NCBI GenBank assembly: GCA_030737835.1
Contig: CM060847.1
Location: 10,182,704 to 10,246,703, forward strand
DNA length: 64,000 nt
DNA from: Acorus gramineus
Lineage: Eukaryota > Streptophyta > Magnoliopsida > Acorales > Acoraceae
Reading direction: 5' to 3'
Under the pieces are notes generated by a model. The model had not been told where the DNA came from. It was given only the letters and a program-made list of their open reading frames with translations, and did no database searches. The translations under genes and the position numbers were made by a program. Of this stretch, positions 1-11,241 are shown in pieces. Numbering within the stretch: position 1 is the stretch's first letter; each line of letters opens with the position of its first letter.

Positions 1-3000
1 GTGATATGATAAAAGATAATTACAGAGATAAATAAAAAAATAATAATTTATCCCATTTGATATAAAAAATTATCGAGATAAAGTGGTTCCATCTAAAGAT
101 TATAATAACATGTATCATCACTTTTTGTCTCAATTTTAATAAATATAAATAAAATTGATGGATTTTTTATCCCTTAAAATTAAAAAATTTTATCCCCAAA
201 ACCTTTTAATTAACCACTTGACAAACTAGACATAAATTACTCTTCTCAATTTTTTCCTTTAAGAATTCCAATTTTAACAGTACATAACTATATCTCTAAA
301 ACATTTATAATTAACAAAAAATGATAGGGATAAGAGGAAGAAAGAGGAGCTAGCACAAAATCAAAGAGATATCACCACATCAAAACCTTTACTAACTCAT
401 CTCATATTATTAGTTAGTAATTCAATACAAATCTTAATCTCATATTTTTATCTCTTGATCCATGTCACAATTGAAGCGAGGAATATAGCCCAAGGGAAAA
501 AAAAAAGAGAATTTTTTTTTTTGTTTGGTCGTTCTAATCATATTTGGCAGTGAGAGTTTGTAGTTCAAACTTAATTATTGAGTACATATTAAATTTCATT
601 GATTTTTGAATTTGCACTAACTGCCTCTATGGGTGTATTTTTTTAAAAATCTTTGTTGTTATTAATCAATCCAAACAAGTCGTATTCTTTTCAAGTTTCA
701 GCTTTTCCACATGTCGAATTTGCACTATATATACTATACCCTCGGTAGGGCTACTATGCCACAAGAAAGCAAACCTATTCTTTCATTCAAAGCAATAATC
801 ACTATATACTAATACTATACGTTTAGGACCACGTGACACTTTGAGCAGTAAAGACGCTATGCCACTATATAAACGTGCATCTTTTGCGTAGAAATGAAGA
901 CAAGAAGGTTCCATGCACTCCATGCAAGCAAAGCATGTCTAATATCAATGAAAAAGTGATAAAAACGTTTTCATAAGTCATAATAACTTGTAAATTGTAA
1001 CAATAGATATTTCGATATGGATCTAGATGCCTTTCTTGGTTTCCAGTTCGAATTATCCCTATACAATAAACATGCCGGTAGAATGTATATATAACATAGA
1101 GTTCTTCTTTTATGATTCACAATTATCAATATATTTATATTATTTGTGTTTAATTTGAACAACAATACATCACACACACGATATGACAAGCAAAATTTGT
1201 TATTTAAAAAAATAATGTATCTTGACATATATGTATGTGTTTATTCCAAACCATATTCTTATAAATGTGGTCGCAAATTCAAACAAGCATATGAAGTAAG
1301 AAATATGATGGGCATTGCTAGTAATTGTAAACCAATCCTTCGTGTCTGTCATGATACAGTGTGAGATTAATTAACTGATCATGGCTTGCCTACAATCATC
1401 TTATATTTAAATTATAATTGAGGAGTAGGTGTTGTAAAGCCTTTTTTTATGTGATAGACTATTCCTCTACTTTTTTTTTTATGTTTTGAGTATGATATCT
1501 ATGTGATTTATAAAATTAATTAAAAGTTATATCTACCATTCCATATATAAAAAGAAAAAAAAAATATAAATGGAGTGCTTGATTTGAACCTAGACTGCTC
1601 ATGAGATTTTCGGTCGTGATGGGAGCAAATCATTTTATCAATTGAATGCTATATATACCACTAACCGATCTGATGGATTGAAGATCTTCTGATTGTGTAA
1701 AAAAAAGTTTATCTCTACTGCTAAAATTTTGATTTTCAAATTAACAAAAGATAAAACGGTGAAAAAATCAACAAAAAAGAACGTTTATTCTTTTCTTTTA
1801 TTTTGTTTCAATTCTCAATTTATATGAACTGTAGAGCTAGTTTACATTTTTTTCCCTTCAATTTGTTTGAATGTTTGGAATATAAATATTAAAATATATA
1901 CTATATATATATATGCTCATTCCGACAATTAATCAAAAATAATAGTGACAGGCTAAGAATAATACAATATAAATGAGAAACTGCATCATTTGCAATCCAT
2001 CCCATAATACCAATTCATTCAAAATAAAATTTATCCATAACAAAACCAAATTGCTTTGATTTCCTATATATAATATAAAAACCAATGAATAGTAACCTTG
2101 TCTTATTAAATTCATTTTATTTTAGCCCCTCCTACTATTATTATCTGAAATTAATAATAAAACACTATATACCAAATTGTCCATGAAGTGACATAGATAG
2201 GCATGATGCTCATACACCACTCAATTAGGGTATTCGATTAAAAAAAGGAAAAAGATAGACCTAGCACTATTTGCAGTCCCAATTGCAGTCCATCTAATTT
2301 TTTTTTTTTAATAAAATTATACACTCGCCATTTAAAGTGCATGTTATTATATGAAATAAAGTATGTACTGAGATATATTAGTATATTTTTTTTCATGATA
2401 AAAAAATAAAAAAAATAAACTACAATATATATTATGATAGTATAATATATACTATGTTAATACAATATATACTATGTTATCATAGCATATCAGATTATAA
2501 AGCAAACTGTAAAATGGACTAAATGTATGACACTGGAAAAGAAAGAAAAAATGTTTAATCCGAATACCACACAATATTAAAAGTCGTCGGTGAGAACGAA
2601 ATCAATTTGTGGGTCCCACCCATACAAACAGCAACGTGGACGGCTTTCAGTGCGACACGTGTTAAAATCTGACTGGGACCGTGAGGAGACGTAAACATCT
2701 GTTACACGTGAAGCATTTGATACTTCCCACCGTCCGTTATCAAAAGAAAAATAATGCCCTCGCCATCGTCACTGAATCCTAACCGTTCATCTTAAAACAA
2801 AAAAAAAACACAATCATTGTCATCCGTCCGATTCATCACGAAAAGATAAAAAAAATATCGGTGGAATGTCCCCATCACATCAACCCTCTGCAATCCAACG
2901 GTTAGCAGTGATGGATTGTTGAACAGCGTATCATGGCCGTCTGATTGAGATCGTCCGAGAAGTGAATGAATCTCAGTTATCACGCTAACCGACACAGGCC

Positions 3001-3900
3001 GTTTTTAAAAAAACAGAAGGGACTTTAGTTGTAGGTACACAATATCTTTCCTATTCAGATTTGAGTCCCTCTATATTTTTATTTTTGTAAACCCCTAAAT
3101 TTATGTGACTATATCCATAAGAAGTACAAATTAACAATCCTTAATTAATTCGAGAGTTGAATTCATTTTATATTTCCATTCCATCATAAGTCATTTTAAT
3201 AAAAAAAAAATTAAGTTATTTGAAGTATATATATATTTAGAATACTGCTTGTTTTATAAGATTTTTTTGGAATGCACTATAATTTTATGCTAAATAATAA
3301 ACACATCACATATACATCGAAGCATCGATTAATAAATATTCAGTTTCCTCTACTCTCAAATGGTTAAAATCATAAAAAAAATCCACAGAGAAAAATCATT
3401 AACAAGTCGCCGCACCTACACTTAGTGTGGGATTTCTCAATAAATATTTTAAAATTTTGTTACCAAAATTTTTTTGTTAAAATTTGTTAAAATGTGTTTT
3501 TGGGTTTGAATTTTGTTGTTTAACTTATTATAACTTTGGCATGGTAAAGAATAACATTTGCTAAAATCTTTTATTGTAGGAGAAACTTAATAAAGGGAGC
3601 ATTGTTACACAGCTTTCTTCGAGACTCATATATCTAGTTAGCGTCATACAGTCATGTTGATATGATATGCATATCGTTGAATTTTTTTACATTTTCTATA
3701 AATTGATTCATATAATTTATTAAAATGCATACTTTATTCTTTTATAAAAACATATACATAATTTGATAAGTTTTACTATTTTTTAGATAATGAAGGACTG
3801 AAACGAAGATTGAAAAAGTGACTTCACGTAACTTTTTCCTAACGAAGGGACTTGTTGTTGAATATGAAAAGAAGTGGTGTACCTAAACTAAAAAAACCAA
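1..3900. other. AT-rich intergenic region, no gene recognised
   Basis: No reading frame here resembles a known protein, and the short open frames have AT-driven composition. The first ~230 bases contain repeated 'tttatccc/gggataa'-type words that look like decayed MITE sequence. Around 2330-2530 there are repeated 'atatatactatgtta' words. From about 2580 to 3000 the base composition becomes clearly more GC-rich, with G-box cores (see separate entry). The stretch 3000-3900 returns to AT-rich sequence leading into the promoter of the ARM-repeat gene. Confidence 0.6.
2655..2711. promoter_or_regulatory. Pair of G-box/ABRE-like ACACGTG motifs
   Basis: Two ACACGTG cores lie at 2655-2662 (acacgtgt) and 2704-2711 (acacgtga), inside a GC-richer island at about 2580-3000. 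CACGTG is the core bound by plant bZIP and bHLH factors. The island lies about 1.4 kb upstream of the ARM-repeat gene and may be part of its distal promoter, or of a lost neighbour. The assignment is inference from motif and position only. Confidence 0.35.
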
Positions 3901-4081
3901 AAGAAAACGAAAATGAAAACGGACAAACGGATCTCCGTCCGTTGCTTTAAGCACCGTCAAATCCAACCGTTCAGCTTTAAATCCACCGTCTTATATTTAA
4001 TACGTAATTGCAACTCCCCCGACAAAAAAAATACAGACCTCTCTCGTTCACTCTCTGTGTTGTTCGTCGGCGACGGAGGAG

Positions 4082-6752
4082 ATGGCGACGGAGAGGGCAA
4101 TGGAGATGGTGAGATCGGACGGTCGGGAGGAGAAGTTGGAGGGTGCGAGAGAGATCAGACGGCTAACGAAGACCTCGTCGATGCACCGGAGGCAGCTATC
4201 CGGGGCGATCGAATCGCTCGTTTCGATGCTGGGTTCCGGCGATCTGGACTGCGACGAATCGGCGCTGCTTGCGCTTCTAAACCTCGCCGTCAAAGACGAG
4301 AGGTTCGTCGATCTTGAACCGATTGAAAAAAAAAAAAAAACTATTTTTTTATGTTGATGTTGTGAATTTGGGATTTATTGGTGTGAATTGATGTGTTTTG
4401 ATTGAAAAATTGGTTTTTCTGTGGTTTAGATGACTTAAATTGGTTGTCACTATGTTTACATGTTGTTTGATTTGTTGTGAAACGCTTTAAAGATGATTGG
4501 ACTATAAAATACCCTCCTTTTCCCCCAAAGTATATGAATCTTATGGTGCAAATATGGTTTTAGGAAGAATTATTGTTTCCCCTTAAAAGACAGATTGAAT
4601 CATTTTTATTTTGAATGGATGTAGTTGAAATGAATGCATGGGATGGCCAGTTTGAGAAAGGGTGATCATGGGCCTCATTGAGAAAAAGGAGGGGAAGACC
4701 TAAAAGGGCTTGAATTGACGTGGTCCACTGTTGTAGTGGCTATACAGGATTTGAGTGGAAGTGGAAGTGATCTTTTTATTGAATCATGGTGAAAATGGAG
4801 AGGGAATTTAAATTACCATGGTTTCGATGATCATGCTCTTTGGTTCTCACTCTTGATAGCAGATTTTGCATAGATTTCCTCTCTGCTTTGATGAGCTGAT
4901 GAATCACTTGTCTGAGAAGATGAGAACACAGGGTAGATCTGTTCCCATTAAAAAAATGTATTTGGATTTAGTAAAAGTTTAAGGTGGACTGTTCTTGAAC
5001 CCATTTTTCATTTTCTGTTATATCTTTCTTACTACCCCTTTATAATTTAAAGCTTGCAACTTTTGTAGAATGTAAATTTTATGTTTCATGTCTTCTTTAA
5101 TGTATAATCACAAAGGTTTTTGTATTTTATGACTGATGGGAGTATAATGTGTTTAAGCTTCTGATCCTTAATGATAGACAGGTCAGGCCTGAATCTGAAG
5201 TTTTTATAGAGGCACAATCAAATAAAACTAGATGGTGCCCCGGAGGGATGGGGGAAATACATGAAATTTTTTTTTATTAGACTTATTTTGATATTGAAGT
5301 AGTGGAGTCATAGGCCACCAAAAATAGATTACAGGGACACCCCACCGCAGTGATGAAAATCAGATTCTTCTTGTTGCCGATTTGGATTTGGCCAGAAATA
5401 AAGTTGGAGTTGTGATGCTTCATAAGTTCATATAGGCCGGTAATGGAATGTTGTAGCCTATGTAGCTTGTGGAAATTTACCATCTAAACATTTTATAGTT
5501 CAATGTATAGTTAATAAGAACACTAAAGATGCTTAAAGCTCAGATTGACTTGAATGGATTCCTGAATATTAGATTTCATTGACCTGAGATGGTCAATTTT
5601 GTGAACCTGAACTCCTGATGTGAACAAAAGAGAAAATAAATAAAACTAAGCTCATTATTGAAATTGAAGTAGCACACATGCTGGTATATTCAAATTGTTT
5701 TTTGGCCAAAGTGTAGCCTTATCTTGAGCGTTTCTCTATAATTTCGTTTGCTTAAATATAGTACATGTTTGTTTGTTTACTTAATAAAAACCACTGCCCA
5801 CTGGTCATCAAGGTTTCAATTTGTCATGCTTTTGTGTTCTCACTTGCATTAATTTATCCATCGAGTGAATTTTCAAAATTTCTCTTCCCTTTTCTCCAGG
5901 AACAAGATTAAGATCGTGGATGCTGGTGCACTCAAACCGCTGATCAATTTCTTACAATCCCACAATTCAAATCTTCAAGAACATGCAACTGCGGCTATTC
6001 TCACGCTCTCAGCATCTGCTGTGAATAAACCTACTATCACTGCCGCGGGCGCCATCCCACTTCTTGTCAATATTCTGAGAGATGGCAGCTTGCAATCAAA
6101 GATCGACTCTGTCATGGCCCTCTACAACCTCTCCATCCACCCAAACAACCTCCAGATCATCCTTTCCGTCCAGCCTATCTCCCCTATAATAAACCTTTTG
6201 AGAAGTTGCAAGAAGTCATCCAAAACTGCAGAGAGATGTAGTGCACTCTTGGAATCCTTAATGCACTTCGATGAGGCGAGGAATGCCTTGACAGCTGTGG
6301 AAGGAGGAGTGCTCAGGGTTGTTGAGGTCCTTGAAGACGGATCTCTGCAGGGTCGCGAACATGCGGTTGGAGCTCTTTTGGCAATGTGTGAGAGTGACAG
6401 GCGTCGATACAGGGAAGTTATTCTGAAAGAAGGGGCTATTCCCGGTCTTCTTGAGCTCACTGTTCAAGGCACACCCAAGTCTCAAACCAAAGCCCGAATG
6501 CTCTTGCAGCTGTTGAGGGAGTCTCCGTACACAAGATCCAAATTCCAGACTGATGTGTTAGAGAACATTGTTATCAACATTGTCTCACAAATTGATGAAG
6601 ATGAACGGAGTGGGCAGGCGAAGAAGATGTTGGCGGAGATGGTACAGGGGAGCATGGAGCGTAGCTTGAGACATCTGCAACAGAGGGCTTTGGTTTGCAA
6701 TCTCGCCGATTTGCATGTGACAAACTGTGCTTCAGAAGTTTCTTTGAAGTGA
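4082..6752 (+). CDS. ARM-repeat protein, U-box domain-containing protein 4-like (no U-box)
   Basis: Two exons: 4082-4302 and 5900-6752, joined across a GT-AG intron of about 1.6 kb that splits an Arg codon (AG/G). The total is 1074 nt, 357 residues. Exon 1 starts at MATERAMEMV and ends in LLALLNLAVKDER. Exon 2 continues NKIKIVDAGALKPL, and the frame is unbroken across the join. The product is almost entirely armadillo-type helical repeats of about 42 residues, with hallmark phrases such as DAGALKPLINFL, AAGAIPLLVNILRDG, KEGAIPGLLELTVQG and VGALLAMCESD. No U-box (E2-binding) domain precedes the repeats. The protein therefore belongs to the short ARM-only relatives of plant PUB proteins. ARM repeats bind protein partners; the specific partner and pathway cannot be read from sequence. 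The start is supported by a GC-rich coding leader directly after a CT-rich 5' leader. A TATA-like word lies near 3990-4000. Confidence 0.93.
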
Positions 6753-7860
6753 TTCTTTGTTTTGGGCCTCCTTGTTTTCCAAAAGTTTTTTTTTTCTTGA
6801 GTGTGGGTCATTAGATTCCATAGAAGAAAGGATAAAATAAGAATAAATATCATGCCAGTCCGAACCATGGTGGTGGTACCAGTGACTGGTAAGTGTTTAA
6901 ATCTGTGATCGTGCTTTTATTATGTTTATTCTGCTTTCATTACTTTTTTTCCCCTCTACTGGTCCTCTTTTTTTATGGGATTGTAAATTAAACTGTCATG
7001 TTGTCCTTGTGACATCAATTGTTGGTTCTTTTTTCCACTGAGAAAGATATTTGCTGCAGAGTTTGATTTGTTACTTCGTATTAAGAACACCATACTTTCA
7101 TTCACATATGAAGGTTAGTATAAATTAGCTAATAAGAAGATATTTTTGTCTGCAGAGAAACTTAATCTAAACTTGCTTATATGTGAAATGGGTCACTGAA
7201 CATACTATTACTGACAGATTAGAACCTGAAGCTCTTTGTGCAAGCTACAGAATCTCACAGGGAAGGATAGCTGGCTTTTTTTTAATTTTATAAACCTGTG
7301 GAGATGGAAAAGATTGATTTATTAGAAGTGGGAGACTTTGTCTTGAATAGGTTGGATTATATTATTGATTTCAGCTCCCTTTATTCGGATGATGGAGCAT
7401 GGTTTTAGCATTCTTCGTGTTCAATTCAGATGCTTCTTTCTTTTTCTTTTTCTTTTTTTATTGGTAAGTATATTTCCTGGTCAAATCGATCCCTATCAAC
7501 ATGTGACAAGATTCGCATCCATGTTCCCTCATTAAGGGTATCTTTTCCATCCTACCATTAAGGGTATCATTAAGGGTTCAGTTCAGATGCTTCTTTGTGG
7601 TAGATTGAATTGTTAGGTTTAGGTTTCTATCTCCATTAGGTGACTTTCCCTAGCTGCCCAATTTGACTGTGAATACCATTGAGCAGTTAGTTGATTTACA
7701 AGGTAAGTTCTGTTTGGATTCTGAACTCTTTATTTAAGACTGCTCAGAAATAGTCCATCGATTAGAATATGACGAAAAATTTTAGATATGCCGAAGCGAA
7801 TACCAAGATCACAAATATGTTGTTAGAATAGTATTCGATGTTAGAATATGACGAAAAAAT
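6753..7860. other. 3' flank of the ARM-repeat gene, intergenic
   Basis: This stretch is T-rich 3' UTR and intergenic sequence. A short word 'attaagggtatc' recurs near 7530-7575. A ~35-bp segment (ttagaatatgacgaaaaa followed by tttagatatgccga) occurs twice, near 7763-7795 and 7840-7873. The second copy abuts the YUCCA relic. No gene is recognised. Confidence 0.55.
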
Positions 7861-7868
7861 TTAGATAT

Positions 7869-8150
7869 GCCGACTGCATCGCCTCCCTCTAGCAGAGGCG
7901 CACCTACAACTGTCTCAAGCTCCACCACCCCAAACAGTTCTTCCAACTCCCACCGCGGGCCTGTCTATGATAGGGTCGTCAGAGCTCGCGGTGGGAGTTG
8001 GCAGAACTATATTTGGGGAGGTGGAGATTAAGACGGTCGTACCAGAGGGAGTCAATGCGTTCGAGAATCACGAACGGGACGCCTTGCTCCCTAAGGCATG
8101 CGCCACTATGATCAGGCCGTTCACCCACACGCACCCGCCTCGCGAGGAAT
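7869..8150. pseudogene. Two head-on fragments of a YUCCA flavin-monooxygenase gene
   Basis: On the plus strand, 7869-7952 reads ADCIASL-stop-QRRTYNCLKLHHPKQFFQLP. This matches the conserved YUCCA segment that follows the FAD-binding motif, but with an in-frame stop replacing the expected Trp. On the minus strand, from about 8140 down to 7987, the frames read [10 protein letters not shown], then after a deletion and frame change [15 protein letters not shown], then [13 protein letters not shown]. This is the same region of a second copy. It has lost the GxGPSGLA part of the FAD site and a few residues around CIA and QKRT. The copies converge: their shared ends form an inverted repeat (ccaactcccaccgcg at 7943-7957 and its complement at 7987-8001) with a ~29-nt spacer. 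Functional YUCCA enzymes convert indole-3-pyruvate to auxin; these fragments cannot encode one. Confidence 0.8.
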
Positions 8151-8363
8151 TCGACGTCGCTCAACATGATTTTTGGAGAGATGGGTGTCTGAAAAGGAAG
8201 AGATCGGATGATGCGAAAGTGGGTTTTGAAGTGAAGGTGGTGATGGAGGAGGGATGGCATTTCATTCAAAACCCTCTCGATCCCAATTTCTCGTCCTTCT
8301 CCCGCGCTCCTCTCATAGCCTATCCTTGTCTCTCTCCATTAAAAAACATTTAACCATGAAAGC

Positions 8364-8831
8364 ATGCCTACTAACCTCAGCTTCCACTCCTATCATCACC
8401 GGATCTCTCCACACATCAACCCCTCTCCCCCTCACAAAACCCCAAACCACCTACCACCACCTCAGCCGCACCTAACCCATACTATCGGCAACCCAAAACC
8501 CCCATGGATCCTCCAGCCACCCCCTTCCCCCGCATGCGACACGCGCCTCCTCTCTGCCGTGTCCACCATCACCATCAAGAAGCGCCTCGAGATTGGCAGC
8601 ACATCCCCACCCACCCTCGTCGGCCGCGCCGGCTCGGCCCTCGCCTCCGTTGCTGTCGAGTTCCACTGCCCCGCGCAGCCGTGGCAGCCGTCGACAGTCG
8701 AGGTTGATGGGCAACTGATACGCCTTTTCCTTTGCTTTTTCGTCACTAAGAAGAGAAAAAGTGTGTTTTTTTTATTAGTATTTGAATATTACATATATAA
8801 TGATATTGAATTTTTTTTTTTTTTTTTATAA
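8364..8831 (+). other. GC-rich open frame of unknown nature
   Basis: This 155-residue frame lies in a GC-rich island (about 8350-8735) that ends abruptly in AT-rich DNA. The N-terminal part is rich in Ser, Pro, His and Thr, and an alternative upstream frame (ATG at 8356) also begins with a transit-peptide-like stretch. The middle reads TRLLSAVSTITIKKRLEIG and AGSALASVAVEFHCPAQPW. I do not recognise the family. After about residue 125 the frame runs into AT-rich sequence coding runs of Phe and Leu, so any real exon would end near 8700, where a possible donor (gag/gttgat) sits. It may be a remnant first exon or a chance frame in GC-rich DNA. Confidence 0.22.
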
Positions 8832-9415
8832 TAAAGTAAGAAAAATATTTTTGTACAAATTTTGTTTACCACGTGACATGTCCTTGTTGTTCGTCTTTCA
8901 AAATTTTATTTATTTAAAAATATTTGACAAATTAGGTTGCTTCTATATTATATTTAAATTAGCATACGAATAATATATTTTATTTTAACATTTTTCATTA
9001 ATTTTTTTATAACACGAACAATGTATTTTATTTTCTCTCATGTTTCATCACAAACACAAAAAATAGGTTTTATTTTCTGTCATTTTCTATTACAGACACA
9101 AATAAGAATTTTTATTTTCCATCACTTTCTGTAACAGGCATAAACAACGTATCAAGTGGCCAAAGGGAAAATGATTTTCTTTCGGTTAATTTCCCCTTAA
9201 TCCAAATTTCTTTATTTTCTTTTAGTTTCCTCTGCATTTGTAAAAAACCACACCCTAAGAAAAAATTTAGACTCAACTTCGTTTCCAATATCAAATGTAG
9301 TAAACAGCATTTTAAAAATATTATATACAACATTTAATGAGATATATAATTTTATAAAAGTATAAAATATATTTTTTTAATGAACTATATGACTGATTTA
9401 TAAAAAAAAAAATTG

Positions 9416-10113
9416 CATGTATACCATAAAAAACATGCTATTTATTTTTATACCACTCTAAATAACATATTTATTTTTATACCATTAAAATATGTAAAAA
9501 TTATGCATATTTACTATTCTAATTAATTTCCATCCAAATTTTTATTACATTAAAATCTTAAAGAAATAACGAAAGTAATCTTATTTTTTTATTTTGCATA
9601 TTTTATCTTACCAAATACAATATTTATTACAATAAAAGATATTAACTTTAACGTGAAAATGATAGATATCATCTAAAATCCAAAAACATAAAAATTAAAC
9701 ATAAATGATTTCTTAGTAAATACATATTAATATTTAATACATACATCAATAGAAATGAAATGAAATTATTTTGAAAACAATTAATTACATTTATTATAAA
9801 ATACAAAAAATTTAAAAAATCTAAATCTTGATTGAAAGAAAATGAACGAAGGGGAAGATTGAATAACTAAGTTGACTTGAAAAGAACAAAAAATTAATTA
9901 GATTATTATGTTTAATTATTTACATTATGATAAATATTATGTTAAGGTTATTTTTGTCATTTTACTTCTTGGTTAAGAATTAACTATAGTTAATTTATTT
10001 TGATTTAAAAGGGACACATTTTTTAATTAAAATTTTTTTTAATGGTATAAAAATAAATATGTTATTTATAATGATATAAAAATAAATAACATATTATTTT
10101 AATAATATGTATG
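9416..10113. repeat. MITE-like element with ~72-bp terminal inverted repeats
   Basis: The left arm 9416-9486 and right arm 10041-10113 are imperfect reverse complements. They share the phrases catgtatacc/ggtatgtatg-like ends, ctatttatttttata, ataacatatttattttta and taccatt. The core between them (about 550 bp) is AT-rich and noncoding. The whole is about 700 bp. The exact ends and target duplication are blurred by A-runs; tttataaa and attgca occur near both flanks. Size, lack of coding capacity and inverted termini fit a non-autonomous DNA transposon. Confidence 0.68.
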
Positions 10114-10129
10114 AAAAAAACCCTTTATA

Positions 10130-11241
10130 AATTGCAAAATAAATCTAAAAATATAACTGTCACAATGAGTGAATGCTGTTGTTACCCATGCTATAAAATG
10201 GCTGAGGGTAACCGTTACTCCAGTAATAAATCAATGACAGAATAACCCAGTAGGCCCCACATAGATTACTCGTGTATTTGTCAGCACTGACACCATTATT
10301 TACATATTAATCCCCATCTTTTTCCGGTTTGGATTGAGAAATTGAGATATTGTGGATGGATAACCATGTCAGTATAGTTAACAATTCTACATCAATAAGA
10401 GATTTTCTGTTTAGTTGTGTTTTTTTTATTCTCATTAGAAAATATAAAAATAAATATTAAGTTGTTTGGTTGATAAATAATAAAATATAAATAAGGTGTA
10501 AAAATTGATTTGATATGTGAGCCTATTGATGTATATAAGGTGTTGATAGGTGATTTGATTTGATGAGATGCGTTTTTTTATTATTATTTGTAGGTGGATC
10601 CCACTTATTCATGGGAATAGATAAACTGAGTATAGCTTATCCTAGGGGTTACTTATAATTGTTATACTCTCTTCTACTCGTTTAAACTGGTTTAGTAATA
10701 CCAAGTTATACTTTGCAAATAAAAAGTCATTTTTCCTATCTATTTTTATATCATCCTTATTCCAAATTTAACCCTTGACCCAAACATTTAAATAAAAGCA
10801 AACATTTAAATAAAAAAGATACAGGAGGATAACAACAAGAATATACATTTTATTCATTTCATTTCTTCTCTCTCACACAAACACTCAAATAAAAAAAAAG
10901 AAGCAAAAAAAAATAACAACTCATCTCTCCTATACAATCTCCCCCAAAGAAAAAGAGGTTTATCAACATTAGGAGATACAGATAAAGATAGAAGATATCA
11001 TCTGTTCTGTTCAAAAAACGCGTTTAATTTGTTAAACTCTTGCCACCTCAGTTTAACCTTAACCCACCACCCGCAAACACCTCCATATAACACACGTACT
11101 CATCTTCCATTCCCCTAATTTAAATAAAACAACACCTTGTCAAACACAAAATAAGATTGACTCTTATCATCTTCTTCAATTCAAAATCCACTTTAAAAAA
11201 CCTCTTCAAACACAATAGACCCTCTCACTAAAAACATAATA
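10130..11241. other. Intergenic DNA and promoter region of the aquaporin gene
   Basis: The AT-rich part 10440-10690 contains 'ttatcc/ggataa' words like those of the dispersed repeat described at 12700-12960. From about 10830 to 11240 the sequence is A/C-rich with CT-rich patches, typical of a plant promoter and 5' leader. A TATA-like ccatataac lies near 11082-11090, about 155 bases before the start codon. Confidence 0.45.

Noticed and set aside
1560-1640. tRNA-like phrase (ttgaaccta...) with possible stems
   Set aside because: No cloverleaf with conserved D- and T-loop bases can be formed.
6122-6868. Minus-strand frames of 112-128 residues
   Set aside because: They are shadows of the ARM-repeat exon on the plus strand.
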